Below, piece by piece: positions 12,480 to 23,412 of a DNA stretch of 64,000 bases (within the stretch, counting starts at the first letter, position 1; each line of letters begins with the position of its first letter). The notes below the pieces were generated by a model, which saw only the letters and a program-made list of their open reading frames with translations, made no database searches and had not been told where the DNA came from. Origin of the DNA: Gordionus sp. m RMFG-2023 (lineage: Eukaryota; Nematomorpha; Gordioida; Chordodea; Parachordodidae); NCBI RefSeq assembly GCF_954871325.1, contig NC_088776.1, forward strand, positions 61,528,954-61,592,953, given 5' to 3'. A program made the translations under genes and the position numbers.

Positions 12480-12509
12480 ATGCAGATGTAGATTTAGAAA
12501 TGGAGGAAG
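12480..12509 (+). CDS. candidate micro-exon 6 (DADVDLEMEE), C type
   Basis: Thirty nucleotides after TTTTAATTATAG and before GTAATAAAATT. In phase 1 it reads D-A-D-V-D-L-E-M-E-E and ends with the first G of a Gly codon. It is the longest and most acidic member. It shares the start GATGCAG and end GAAG-GTAATA with the C-type exons at 32646 and 35149, and the same downstream intron text (TTACATTATTCACACCTT). Confidence 0.6.
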
Positions 12510-13156
12510 GTAATAAAATTATTACATTATTCACACCTTTTAATTGTTGAATCTATATTCACATACCATAATTTATTTGAGCATGTAACATTAATATATA
12601 GAATTTTGTTTAGCGATAAATATCGATTATTTCAAATAGGATCGGAAGGTATATCCGAGATCTGTAGTGGCACAATATTTATTATGTACTGCTGTCAGAG
12701 TTTAATAGATTTGTTCACTTTAAAATATTTATTTGTATTTTATAAATTTTTCTAAGAAATATTAAAAATATGATTAGAAAATGAATGGGGTCTATTACAT
12801 TGATTTTTCTGATTAGATATTTGATTTAATAATGAAAAATGATATATTTTTTTAAAGTCTGAACTGGATTTTATAGTACCTTTTTATTTGTAATCTGGCT
12901 TATAAACGGGTATTATAGACACATTTTATTTATAGGCAATTAGGAATATTGGTATTTTTTTATTTATTTATTTAAATGGAAAATACTACGGAGCAAAATT
13001 CATTATGTTGAAAATCTCTGAAAAATATTGTGCATATCTTTGATCATATTAACGTTTTTGTAATGTTAAATTTTATATATTTTTTTAAAAAAAGGGTTAG
13101 GAATAAAATAATATTTCTCAGAAATACAATCTTATTTTAATAAAAATTTTAACAAG

Positions 13157-13177
13157 TTGGTGAAGAAATGTTACCGG
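13157..13177 (+). CDS. candidate micro-exon 7 (VGEEMLP), B type
   Basis: Twenty-one nucleotides, beginning TTGGTGAAGAA and ending ACCGG, after ATTTTAACAAG and before GTATGAATATTTT. Phase-1 reading: V-G-E-E-M-L-P plus a split Gly. It is closely related to the exon at 48779 (VGEEVAQ), which has the same acceptor AACAAG. The following B-type intron is interrupted by the Ty3/gypsy fossil. Confidence 0.6.
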
Positions 13178-13388
13178 GTATGAATATTTTCTTTATGAGA
13201 GATTAAAATATTTTTTTATAAATATCCTAATTAAGAGTATATAAGAAAAGATAAGAGTGAAAATAAATTAATAGAAATATGGTATAAGTCTGTATAATAA
13301 CTTCAAAAATTTAGTTATTCGTTACCGTAATCTAGAGGTAAACGCGTTTTTTTTGAGTAACGGTATCGTAAAGTGTTTTCTTTCTTTA
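13178..13388 (+). repeat. B-family intron block, copy 1 (5' part)
   Basis: Landmarks: GAATATTTTCTTTATGA, ATAAGAGTGAAAATAAATT, AATATGGTATAA, TTCGTTACCGTAATCTAGAGGTAAACGCG. The same order occurs after the B-type exons at 22708, 25140, 48779 and 51329. The block is cut by the Ty3/gypsy insertion and its second half (CAACCTCCAAATGTTTT, TAGTCATGATTGTCAATCTAATTAATATT) resumes at 21167-21370. Confidence 0.75.
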
Positions 13389-13393
13389 ACTTT

Positions 13394-13601
13394 TGTTTAA
13401 TTTTGATATCCTGTATATTATAAAAGGTTATAATTTGAATATTATATTTGTAATACAATATTATAACTTTCCAATATTGTATTATCAAGGTTAATCAAAT
13501 TGCATACTATTAGAAGTTAAATTTGATAATTTTATAAAGTATATATACAAATGAATTACAAATAAAATTCAATATTGTTTTTAAATACAATCTATACAAT
13601 A
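13394..13601 (+). repeat. 5' LTR of the Ty3/gypsy fossil
   Basis: About 208 bp starting TGTTTAATTTTGATATC and ending TATACAATA. It aligns over its full length with 20957-21161. A TGGCGAAGAGG sequence immediately downstream may be the primer binding site; the matching tRNA is not determined. Confidence 0.85.
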
Positions 13602-14369
13602 TTTGGCGAAGAGGTATAAAAATGTCGCGGTTTTCGGTTTTCTGTCAAGTTAAATATTATATAGAATTTATATTATTTTTTTCTGTTTATAATAAAATAA
13701 TAGATCTGTTTAGAAATTATGGATAAATAATATTATATGATTTTTAAAAAGATGAATGTTCTATTGACGACTATATAGAATACACCAATATGCTGAATGT
13801 TAAAAATATTCCTCAAATGACGCCACTTTGAAAAAATTATTTATAGCTTATGGAGATATTAATTTGATATAAAAAATTCCAGGAAAAAATGATGACGTGG
13901 TATGAGCATATCTATACAAAACTGAAAAACAACTTTATAATGAAAAAACTGTTTTGGCATTTAGAATTGGTTTCATTAAATTAAGTCACGGACGAACAGA
14001 ATCCGAATGAGCTATTTAAAAAATATAAAAGAACTAGCCCGAAGATGCGAATTTGAAGATAATGTAGAACTAAGAATTTGCGATCAATTAATCGTTAGAC
14101 TAAGATGTCAAAACTAGATAAAGAATTACGTTAAGATACCCAAATATTAGAGACGAAGACCAACCGTTATGCTTAAACAAAGATTTAGAAATCGCATTAG
14201 CAATAAATAATACTACTAAAATGGTTTATAAAATCAAAGATACGACCAAATAAAAATGATTAAATTAAAATGATAAAAATGATTAAATTTAAATGATAAA
14301 AATAATCAAAAGAAAATAAAACTTACTTAAAAAGAAAACAAAATAATAACCACAAAAATAATAATATTA

Positions 14370-14510
14370 ATAATACAAGAAAATTTTGTTAATTTTGTAT
14401 TAGTTTTCATGTTAATCGGAATTGTCCAGCATACGGATAAACGTGCAATAAATGTAAGAAATCAAATCACTTTACCGTGTGTTGTAAAACTCAAAGAAAA
14501 ATTTACGCTA
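14370..14510 (+). pseudogene. gag remnant, CCHC zinc knuckles (Ty3 fossil)
   Basis: A Lys/Asn-rich stretch leads into Cys-His clusters, the clearest being CNKCKKSNHFTVCC, which fits the CX2CX4HX4C nucleocapsid knuckle. This places the gag C terminus just before the protease. Fossil, broken. Confidence 0.7.
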
Positions 14511-14599
14511 CAAATTACAATAGTAATGACGACTATTCAGATTTCTCAATAAGAAAATTCTACAATTGACATCACCCAACAATTACGGTATTAATAAAC

Positions 14600-14960
14600 A
14601 ATCCCAAAATTAAAAAGAAATATGATACAGGTTCAGCAGTAAGCCTTATAAATGCAACAATATGGAATAAAATTAGGAGACCAAAATTTAGAATAGCGTA
14701 GAGCTCCAACTACATAAGGAAACAATGCAATAAAAATTATGGGCGAAGTTTATATAAAAGTGCAATTAGAAGATAAAATAAAATGGCTTTCGTTATTAAT
14801 TACAAAAACAATTGATACAGCGCTATTTGGAATTCCATGTAATATAGAATTTGATTTATCGTTACCAACAAATGTAAAAATCTATATGATCAACAATAAA
14901 TATAATAATAATGATATTGGTAACGTGAATATTGACAAACTATATAAAAATTCAGATTAG
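14600..14960 (+). pseudogene. retropepsin remnant (Ty3 fossil)
   Basis: The active-site block DTGSAVSLI is visible near 14622-14650, and the downstream stretch ending near TALFGIPC resembles the flap-to-second-motif region of Ty3 proteases. Fossil, broken. Confidence 0.7.
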
Positions 14961-15331
14961 AACCATTAAAACTACATTTGGAAGAAAATATAAAACCAAT
15001 TGCCCTACCAGCTATAGGAGTACGTTTGCCTTTAAAAGTTGATATTGAAAATGTACAGAAATGTTTGGAAGAAAATAACATAATAAAGAAAATAGATCCA
15101 TCAACAACAAGAGTAACCTGGTACTACAATGGTAGTGATGACTTCAGGTGAACTACTATTATGTTAAGATTTCAATTAACATTAAATAAATTTATACTAA
15201 AAGACTATCACACCCTACCAATGTTTCAAGGATTAATACCAAAGATAGCTTATGGAAATAAATATACAACATAAGATCTCAAAGATGCACATCTACAAAT
15301 GAGTATTAAGAAGTGCAAGAATTATTAACAA
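14961..15331 (+). pseudogene. reverse transcriptase, N-terminal part (Ty3 fossil)
   Basis: Blocks typical of Ty3 RT are readable: a conserved Pro-rich entry, NNIIKKIDPS, LNKFILKDYHTLP and DLKDAHLQM. The coding text stops at the left end of the inserted hAT element. Fossil, broken. Confidence 0.75.
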
Positions 15332-15430
15332 TGGTGATGTAAAATTCCCGGGAAAATTGATTCAGGGGAAATTTCCCCGGGAAAATTGGGGAAAAAAGGG
15401 AAAATTGGGGGAAAAAACGGGAAATAACGG
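15332..15430. repeat. left TIR and subterminal repeats of the hAT element
   Basis: After the GATGTAAA terminus there are repeated GGGGAAA, GGGAAAATTGG and CCCGGGAAA motifs in this 100-bp GC-richer end, answered by GGGAAATTTCCC and CCCGGGAAATTTCCC at 19540-19590. Such arrays are typical of transposase subterminal binding regions. Confidence 0.65.
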
Positions 15431-15685
15431 AAAATTAAAAAATAACCACAAAATATACTTTAAACCTTTCAATTTTTTTTATGAAATGACTTTATAAAAT
15501 TTGGGGAACTAAGGGAAAAAAATATAATTAAACAATAAAGACAAAAATAAATACACTATAAACATCATTTTTTGAATAACTTTATTAATTACAAAAAGCA
15601 TGTATCAGAAATTACATTTAAAATTCTTGGGTGCTAATGAAATAGCATCATATCTTAATGGAATTAAATTGAAATATCATCATTA

Positions 15686-17550
15686 TCACTTGATTGATAA
15701 ATCGGAATCTGAACTCTTTTGATGATATCCCGAACTTGATGTATTTGTATGATCCTTTAAATGAATGTTATGCCAAATTAATTTTTCGACTCTTTCATTC
15801 TTTATTCTATTTCTCGTTTTTGAATGAATTTTTCCAAATGCTGACCAGACTCTTTCTGACGAGGCACTTGAGGGTGGTATCGAAAGACATCCTACTGCCA
15901 CTTGACAAAGGGGTTGATTTGTACACAACCCTTTCCACCATATGAGTGGTTTGGTATGGATTGAGCTCTCCCATATGCCAGCTCCTTTATAGAAACATTG
16001 TTTTGAACGATATTCTGCTAAATTACTCATAATTTTTCTAATATCGCTATTAATTTGGCCTGAAATAATATTTATTATATTTAAAGCTGCTGTTAATTCA
16101 CGGTCTGTTAATTTCACAGCATAATATCGAGGATCCAGAAGATTTGTTGCATAATGATATTCTCAACAAAATTTCTTTCGTTTTTTAATATGCATCTTAA
16201 CACTTTTCAAATCATTTTCATTAAAAATAAGATTTGATGAATTGAGTTTATCTTTTATGTCCCAAAATATTTCTGGAACGTCAGATAATTCTGCTGAATC
16301 CGATTCTACAAATATAATTTTCTTATAAATAAATTCCAAAAAGGTCAGTACAGACTCTAATTTATCCCAGGATCCTTCTTTGTCTAATATAATAAGCCTT
16401 TTTTGTTTGTTTGTAAATAAACTAGAAATTGCAATTTCTTGCAAAACTTCCTTATTTTTCACAACACTTTGCAACATTATAACAAAACCTCCCCATCTTG
16501 TCGGACTTGGAATTTTTAAGGAAGATTTATATCCTTTCAATATTTGCCTTTCTTTAAAAGTTGCTAATAAAATACGATGAAATTTTATATATTTAATTAT
16601 TTGATTGGTTTTTTTGATGATCTTTTCAATAAAAGGTATTTGGCATAAATCTTTAATAAGCAGATTCAACCCATGTGCGGCACATCCAAAGCATTCTATA
16701 TAATTATATTTTGCCTTAACAAGACTCAGGCCTTTTTCATATTCTTTGCATTATCAGTTACTAGTGAGATAAATTTTTGACAACCAATTTCTTCTATTAC
16801 CTTGATACTCAGATGCGATATATTCACCAGTGTGAGCACTAGAACCTGTGTTAATGGATTTAAAAAAAATTGATTTTGGAGTCATTATTATAAAATTAAT
16901 AATGGACTCTCCGCGAATATTTGTCCAGCTATCGCTTATAAGAGTAAAATCTTTTAAATTATTGAATTTATTGTTAATAATATTTTTCACTTTAATGTAT
17001 TCAAAATCTAATGTTTAACTAATTGCATGTCTAGAAGGAATTTTATTGGCTGGACGCATTAATTTTAAAAAATTGATAAAATATTTATTTTCAACTTAAT
17101 TTAAAGGGCAATTCGACATAAAAATAGCCAATGCCAAAGCACTGTCAAGTTGTGTTTGATTTTGTTCGGTTATAGTGTCGAAAATATTTTTAATTTTAGA
17201 TGTGCCAGCATTAAAATTATTGGTATTTTCTTTAAAAGTATTTAGAATGGTTTTATTTATGTTTTTTTGGGATATAATTTTAGGATTACTGGAATCTGGT
17301 AAACATACTACAACATCCTCTTCAGTAGAATTATTATTATCACGATCAACTTCATTAAATTGTAAACTGTTAATATACCCTTGACATTTTTTGATATGCT
17401 GAGACATCTTTGTTGAATTTGGGAAATTATTTGTTAATTGACAATATTTATTGATATATATCCTTTCTTGTTATTAGCTCTATCTTTAATAAAATGTTTC
17501 CAGATATTGGAAGATTTCCGAGGCACCTATAAAATATTGCAATCATATTA
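15686..17550 (-). pseudogene. hAT transposase with BED finger, broken
   Basis: Read on the minus strand from 17550 down. A BED-type zinc-finger region has SNIWKHFIKD and TKMSQHIKKCQG, with a possible intron acceptor TTTTATAG ahead of it. Next comes the catalytic-domain block TLISDSWTNIRGESIINF followed by SINTGSSAHTGEYIA (16754-16990). Then GLNLLIKDLC and TRWGGF are in the 16163-16669 frame. Finally the dimerisation domain carries PLCQVAVGCLSIPPSSASSE and RVWSAFGKIHSKTRNRI (15686-16117). The order and content match full-length hAT transposases. Frames change between blocks near 17100, 16750 and 16150, so the gene is not functional as it stands. Confidence 0.85.
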
Positions 17551-18136
17551 ATTTAAATTAAACATCAATAAATTATTATACCAGTTATATAGTATGATTA
17601 AAATATATTAAACATCATAAATCATTATATCAGTTATATAGTATGATTAACATATAATGATACTTATAGTGCGCACAAATTGAGCGTTGCAACTCTTCGT
17701 TTTAAAAGCTAATATGGTAGAGTGCAGCTTGGATTTTTTAAGGCAAACGTTAATAAAAAGCAAACTGGTTAGATTTTTTCTATGCTTTTTTTAATTTTGC
17801 GCTAAAATTTAAAAATGGATACAAATTGTAGGTATAATTTATTTCATATATTAATTGATATTATATTATTTAGAATATATTAATTGATATTTATATAATT
17901 TTAGAAATGATTATTTATATAATTTTGGAATTTATATTTTTATAATTTTAGGATACATATATTTATTTTAGAAGGGATGATAAGGTTAATAAAAAAATTT
18001 GTACCTTACTGGACAACAAATAGTCTGGAGCCAGCAGCGTTCAGACCATAAGAATTCTATATTAGTATTAGTTGGTTTATTAACCAGTAGTTTAAGGTAA
18101 ATATATATAAATAAGATAAATTATATTTTTAATAGC

Positions 18137-18426
18137 TTGGGGATGGAATTTCTATTGCATGATACAACTGTAGCATGCATAAAGAAGAAGTTGCAAAACT
18201 TTAAAGACCAAGATAATTGTGTAAGGTTTCAGGAGCTTCTGGCTCTAAACTCTCATACAGATGGTATGATTGCATTAAATTCATGGAGCCAACAATGGAG
18301 GATAGTATTCCTAAAGAAATTATACCAAAGGAGGGCAAGTGGGTTAAAATTAAATGCATTGTTGGGTGTATTGACTCTTTTGGAAAGGGTGCCTTGAGAG
18401 CCAGTAAAATATATATTTATCTATAA
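18137..18426 (+). CDS. unrecognised open stretch inside the hAT element
   Basis: The clearest reading, 18217-18426, contains VSGASGSKLSYRWYDCIKF, then EPTMEDSIPKEIIP, EGKWVKIKCIVG and DSFGKGALRASKI. It has few Lys/Asn/Ile runs and a higher G+C content than its surroundings, so it looks like a once-coding sequence. It is opposite in orientation to the transposase. I do not recognise the family. Candidates are a captured host fragment or a second, older insertion inside the hAT element. The overlapping frame starting at 18137 is probably a shadow. Confidence 0.4.
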
Positions 18427-19606
18427 ATTTAACATTATTATAGAATGTTTCTCTATAAAATATAAATCAAACAAATATTTTTTCAAAAATGAAGTGTCTC
18501 CATTGTATTATACTTTAATGGAATATTGAATTGTGGCCTCCAAATTCAACAGATATACCTGCAAATTGAAATTATATCTATGAAAATTGATTGGTTTTTT
18601 TTGTAATTCTATTTATTTATATATAATAAAGTTATATTATATTCTAGTGTCCATTTTTGAAAAATATAATTAAAATTATTTTATTAAATAAGACATTAAA
18701 TATTCTTATTATGGTGTACATTTTCATAATTAAAGATTGAAAAATGTAATTAAAATTATTTTGTAAAATATATATAAATAAGCAACTATTCAAAATTTAT
18801 TTAGCAATTATTAGATAGATTTAATCAAATTATATCATAAATTTTAAATTTGATTAGCAATATTTCTAAATCTAATTAGTGTCTTGAAAAAAATATAAAA
18901 TATATAAATATTCAAACTATTCAAAATTTATTTCACATTTTTATTAAAATATATAGATTATTATAAATTTATAAATTAAGGTAGGATAAACAAAGAAACA
19001 TTTATATACATATGTTTTGAATCCAAGGCCACAAAAAAATTTAAAAACCCTGATTGAATCATAAATTCTTAGGAAATATAATTAAACAAATATAAACTTC
19101 ATTATTTTACCTTAAGGTAAGAAATAAACTCTTTTTGTTTAAGAAATTATAAAAAAAACTTTAATAAAAAACATACTGCTTTCAATCTAAACAAAGATAC
19201 GTACATAAACAAACATACTGCAAACGCTCAAGCGCACTATTATATATCAAATCTAAATATATCATTAATTATTAATAATTCTATAATATATCACATTAAT
19301 ATTATGTATGAGAATATAATGTGAAACATTTTACCTTTATTTTTGTACTTTTAAAATTATAGATTTGAAAAATTGCATTCAATGATTGCACTAATAAAAA
19401 AAATAAGTTTAAAGACTCACGAGGAAAATAAAAATTATTTATAAATTAAATTTTAAATCATAATTATTGAAATAAAATAATATATTTTATAAAATATAAA
19501 TCATAATTTTTCAAATAAATAATATATTTATATTAAGGGAAAATTTGGGAAATTTCCCGAGAAAATATAAATGTTCCCGGGAAATTTCCCTACCTTTACA
19601 TCTCTA

Positions 19607-20395
19607 GTATCACCAAATAAATACTACCGCTATTTAAGATTACCTTCTGGTATAGCTACAGCACCAATATTTTAACGATATATGGACGTTTTACTGGCTG
19701 TAAAGATACACCAGTTAGATAATGTTGTAATCACAGGAAAAAATGATACTGAACATATAGAATATAAAACAAGTCCTCAAAAAATTACAAAATGAGGGAT
19801 TTAAAGTCAAAACAAGCAAAATAAATTTTATAAAGAAAAAGTATCATATTTTGGATACATATTAGATCAAATCACCTTGATAAAAAGAAAATAATAGCAA
19901 TGCAAAAATATCCAACTTCAAAAGAGAGATATGACATAAAATCATATTTAGGAATATCTATTATACACGCTTCATATCAAATTTACATGGAATCATAGCC
20001 GAATTACATAATAAAACTAGTAAAAATGTTAAATGGAATTGGACTAAAAAACATGATGCATTATTTGAAAAAGCAAAAGGAATAATAACAAAACAAAATA
20101 CTATACAGTTTTATAAACCGAATCTTGAGTTAAAACTAGAAACAGATGCATCTAACCAAGGATTTGGAGCTGTACTCATATAAGAATATGATAATGATAA
20201 CGAATACCAAATAGCTTACACCTCGAGAACTTTACAAGATGCTGAAAAGAATAATTCTTCGACAAAGAAGCCAAAGCCATAGTTAACGGGTAGCAAATTT
20301 CACAACTATTTGTATGGATGTAAATTGAAAATACGAACAGACCGCAAATCTTTAATAAAGTTATATGGTAATAAACCAAAGATTATTAGGTTGAG
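19607..20395 (+). pseudogene. RT C-terminal part and RNase H (Ty3 fossil)
   Basis: RT text resumes with YRYLRLPSGIATAP, a VVITGKNDTEH block next to the catalytic motif, and VSYFGYILDQ. It is followed by RNase H landmarks LETDASNQGFGAVL, IAYTSRTLQDAEK and LKIRTDRKSL. Beyond 20400 to the 3' LTR only weak traces remain, including an HTGG-like segment near 20730 that could be the start of an integrase. Fossil, broken. Confidence 0.8.
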
Positions 20396-20956
20396 CTTAT
20401 AAATTATCTGCATATGATTATGGTAATGTACAAATAATTGCATTTATCGCAAAACCAAATAGAGAAAAATGATGATAGAATAACAAGCAACATGAAATAT
20501 ATAAGATATCTTACTTATGACACATTAACTCTATCAAGTAAAGAACGTAGAGATACTGCAAAAGATCCAATTTTAAGAAGAGTAAAAATATTATAATGGT
20601 ACAAATATACAGCATGCACCAGGATTACAAGCTTTTAGAACAAAAAAGAAATGATGACGGTATTTTATATTGGAATGGCATATTACTCATTCCGTACTCT
20701 CTTCTAAAAATAGTTTTTCATTTACATACGGGCGGGTATTACATCAATTAAATATATTATGATACATTATAACAGGAGTTGCCGTATTCCAGGGGAAAAT
20801 AGAAGAGGAAAAATAGTAAATACAAATGACAATAAAAGTTGTGAGAAGTAGCATCCATGGAACCAAGTCAAGAAGGAATTCAAACCCGATATCTAACGAG
20901 GGAACGAACGCCAACAAAATTAATAGATAAACTTGAACTTGTTGGGAAATAAGATA

Positions 20957-21161
20957 TGTTATATTTTAATATCTTATGTATTTTAAAAGGTTATAGTTTG
21001 AATATTATATTTGTAATACAATTTTATAACTTTCCTATTATCAAGGTTAAATGAATTGCATACTATTATAAGTTAAATTTGATAATTATATAAAAGTATA
21101 TATATATACAAAAGAATTACGATTTAAATTATTATTGTTTTTAAATATAAATGATACAATA
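20957..21161 (+). repeat. 3' LTR of the Ty3/gypsy fossil
   Basis: About 205 bp starting TGTTATATTTTAATATC and ending GATACAATA, homologous to 13394-13601, followed by the target repeat ACTTT. Confidence 0.85.
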
Positions 21162-21166
21162 ACTTT

Positions 21167-21370
21167 TTATTGAAAAATATTGAAAAAACATTATTTATTA
21201 TCTTATAAAAATTAATTTTGAAAATTTTATTTATAATTTAGTTTTTGATTAACATCAACCTCCAAATGTTTTAGACATTTGTTGGTAAATTTTTAGTCAT
21301 GATTGTCAATCTAATTAATATTAAATCAATCAATGTATATTATTTATATTTAACTTATTAATATTATAAT
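21167..21370 (+). repeat. B-family intron block, copy 1 (3' part)
   Basis: Continues the B-type intron interrupted at 13388, with the landmarks GATTAACATCAACCTCC, TTTAGTCATGATTGTCAAT and AATCAATCAATGTATATTATT that follow the other B-type exons at a similar distance. Confidence 0.7.
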
Positions 21371-22082
21371 TTATTTTATTAAGGATATTATGTCATTTGT
21401 ACAACTTAAGATAGCTTTAATATGAAACATTATTTACATTAATAAAGAAAACTTCTGTTTAGAATGATTATAACTAGATGGAAATTTTTCTATAACTTTT
21501 TGAAATTAATATTCTTATTATAATAGAAACATCTATATATTAATTATATTTTTTTATAAAATTATTTATAATATAATTCATCCTATAATCCCTAGGTCCT
21601 ACATACTGTTTCGTAAATAGTATTATTAAATTTATTTTTGGAAAAGTGAATTATATTTATCTTTTCAGGCCAAATTTAATAAAACGAAAAATAAATACCT
21701 GTTTATCGAATATTTTATCTAAAACTCTTTCTTCATCCCATTTTAATCTTTACTTCTCCAAATTTTATGTCCTCTTAAAAACCATTCTAATTTAAAAATT
21801 ATCTTCCTTCTTTTTGATCCAAGTTCCCCATTCATTAGAGCTCTATAGTCTAGATCTTATTTCCCCATATTTCTAAGCATAATTACAACCTTAAGATTTA
21901 AATGCTATTTTTCTATTTCATATAGCAGCCTAAGATTTCTGGAGCAGAAACTTGATAGAAAATCATATTTAAATTCACTACATCTTTTAGTGCACCTAGG
22001 TTATGAGAGGTTAGAAACTAGTTCTAATTTTGATCGCATTATTAGTAACAAAAAACTTATAATTTCTATTGATTTAAACATT

Positions 22083-22150
22083 AAATTGAACCATCAAACA
22101 TGCACTCTCTTTAACAAACATGCTATGGCTTATTAATTATTGCCTTTAAA
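22083..22150 (+). repeat. A-family upstream block, copy 2
   Basis: Carries ACATGCACTCTCTTTAAC and ACATGCTATGGCTTAT as in the other three copies, but the next exon is of the D type (22439), so this cassette has lost or never had an A-type exon. Confidence 0.7.
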
Positions 22151-22438
22151 AGAAAAAATGTTCATAATAAAATTGTTCTAAACTTACTTTGTACTTTTAA
22201 ATTTCCTTATTTCTTATTTCTATAATACTATTTCTTTTAATTACAATTTGCATTAGTTCAGTGTTTGCAACTTATATATATTTTTCCTAGGTCTGTCCCG
22301 GATTTTTTACATAATATTATTTTTATTTTGAAACGGCCTAAAAAAGAGTAAATCTGGAGTTGAAGATTTCCTGTATATTTATAGTAATATAAATTATTGT
22401 TTTTAATAACGGTTTAATTTGTTTAATTTGTCACCTAG

Positions 22439-22459
22439 TGGAAGATGTTGCTCATCCAG
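22439..22459 (+). CDS. candidate micro-exon 8 (VEDVAHP), D type
   Basis: Twenty-one nucleotides after TTTGTCACCTAG and before GTATAATTATTGG. Phase-1 reading: V-E-D-V-A-H-P plus split Gly. Homologous sites are 45532 (decayed) and about 27212, where the acceptor CACCTAG survives but the exon is missing. Confidence 0.6.
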
Positions 22460-22707
22460 GTATAATTATTGGTTTTATTAGAAATTATCTAAATATTTAT
22501 AAATGTAGTTTAAAAGTGAACTAATCCAAATCAATCCTTGATGTTAATCTCGAAATTTAAAACATTCACTGAGGACCAATTATCGTTTTATATAAAAAAA
22601 ATCCTATTTTTCCTTAAATAAATTACATTTAACAATTTGGAATGAAATGCAAATTATCAGAAAAACACCTATTTTAATAATATCAACCTTTTAACAATTT
22701 ACTATAG

Positions 22708-22719
22708 AAGTAGTACCGG
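22708..22719 (+). CDS. candidate micro-exon 9 (EVVP), 12 nt, B type
   Basis: Twelve nucleotides, AAGTAGTACCGG, after AATTTACTATAG and before GTAAGAGCATTTG. Phase-1 reading: E-V-V-P plus split Gly. It is a shortened relative of the 21-nt B-type exons and is followed by the same intron text. Confidence 0.5.
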
Positions 22720-23230
22720 GTAAGAGCATTTGTTTTATGATGGATTACACATATTTTTTATATATATTCTAATGAAGAATATATATGAACAGATAAAAGT
22801 AGAAACAAATTTATAGAAAGATGGTATAATATTGTGCTGTAAAGTAACGCCAAAAACTAACGCCATTCATAACCGTCATCTAAGGCGTTAATACTCCAAC
22901 TTTTTATAAAAAATATTGATGTATTATAAAGATTAGAATTCTTTATTTTAAAATTAATTAATTAGCCTAGTTTTTAATTCCCATCAACCGTTTAAATTAT
23001 CTTCTAAATTTTTAGTCAAGATTGTTAATCTAATTAATATTGAGATGAAAATACTATTTAAAAAAGTATTACAATTATAATTAACATACTATACCTATAT
23101 TCTATATAAAAATATAAAATCAATAAAAGAAAAATTGAAATTTTTTTTTTAAATATTTAGGTTTTAAATTACAGGGTATGACCCATGTATAGCTATACAG
23201 TTAAATCTACAAGATATATATTCTTTGTCG
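22720..23230 (+). repeat. B-family intron block, copy 2
   Basis: Carries GAGCATTTGTTTTATGATGG, AGATGGTATAATATTGTG, a CCATTCATAACCGTCATC segment, the AATTCCCATCAACC and TAGTCAAGATTGTTAATC landmarks, and further on GACCCATGTATAGCTATAC. The same series is seen at 25161-25750. Confidence 0.7.
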
Positions 23231-23389
23231 TTGATACGCCTGTGATTGAACGTAAACTTTGCCCTATTATTTTGAATCGTTTTATATAATTATCTAATTT
23301 TACATGAATTACATTTAACATTTAGGAATGTGGGAATTCTCAGAAAAACATTCCTATTTTTATAAATTCAACTTTTTTACAATTTGCAG

Positions 23390-23405
23390 GTATAAATAGT
23401 TCCGG
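23390..23405 (+). pseudogene. decayed B-type micro-exon
   Basis: AATTTGCAG followed by GTATAAATAGTTCCGG and the donor GTAAGAG. With the strong acceptor the segment is 16 nt, out of phase and with a stop; with the weak internal AG at 23398 it would be a 6-nt exon (V-P). The donor is directly followed by the hAT remnant at 23413. Confidence 0.4.
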
Positions 23406-23412
23406 GTAAGAG

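Larger units (their letters stand above)
15332..19606 (-). mobile_element. hAT DNA transposon inserted in Ty3 RT
   Basis: The left end (15332) reads TGGTGATGTAAAATTCCCGG and the right end reads, on the minus strand, TAGAGATGTAAAGGTAGGG followed by AAATTTCCCGGG. These are imperfect hAT-style terminal inverted repeats of the T-R-G-N-GATGTAAA type with subterminal CCCGGGAA palindromes. RT text resumes directly at 19607. I could not see a matching 8-bp target duplication. The transposase is on the minus strand in the left half; the right half holds an unexplained open stretch on the plus strand. Confidence 0.85.
13389..21166 (+). mobile_element. Ty3/gypsy LTR retrotransposon fossil
   Basis: Two related LTRs (13394-13601 and 20957-21161), flanked by the direct repeat ACTTT (13389-13393 and 21162-21166), bound an internal region with gag, protease, RT and RNase H remnants in the canonical Ty3 order on the plus strand. 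The LTRs differ at roughly one position in eight, which points to an old insertion. The coding region is broken in well over ten places and the integrase part is largely absent. A 4.3-kb hAT element lies inside the RT region. The fossil sits in a B-type intron of the micro-exon locus. Confidence 0.88.

Noticed and set aside
12638-12647. Short GATCGGAAG segment before GTATAT, resembling a 9-nt micro-exon
   Set aside because: The homologous positions in the other C-type introns (about 32842 and 35315) have neither acceptor nor donor, so it is probably chance.
19530-19606. GGGAAATTTCCC palindromes as operator sites
   Set aside because: They are explained by the subterminal repeats of the hAT element, with matching motifs at its other end.
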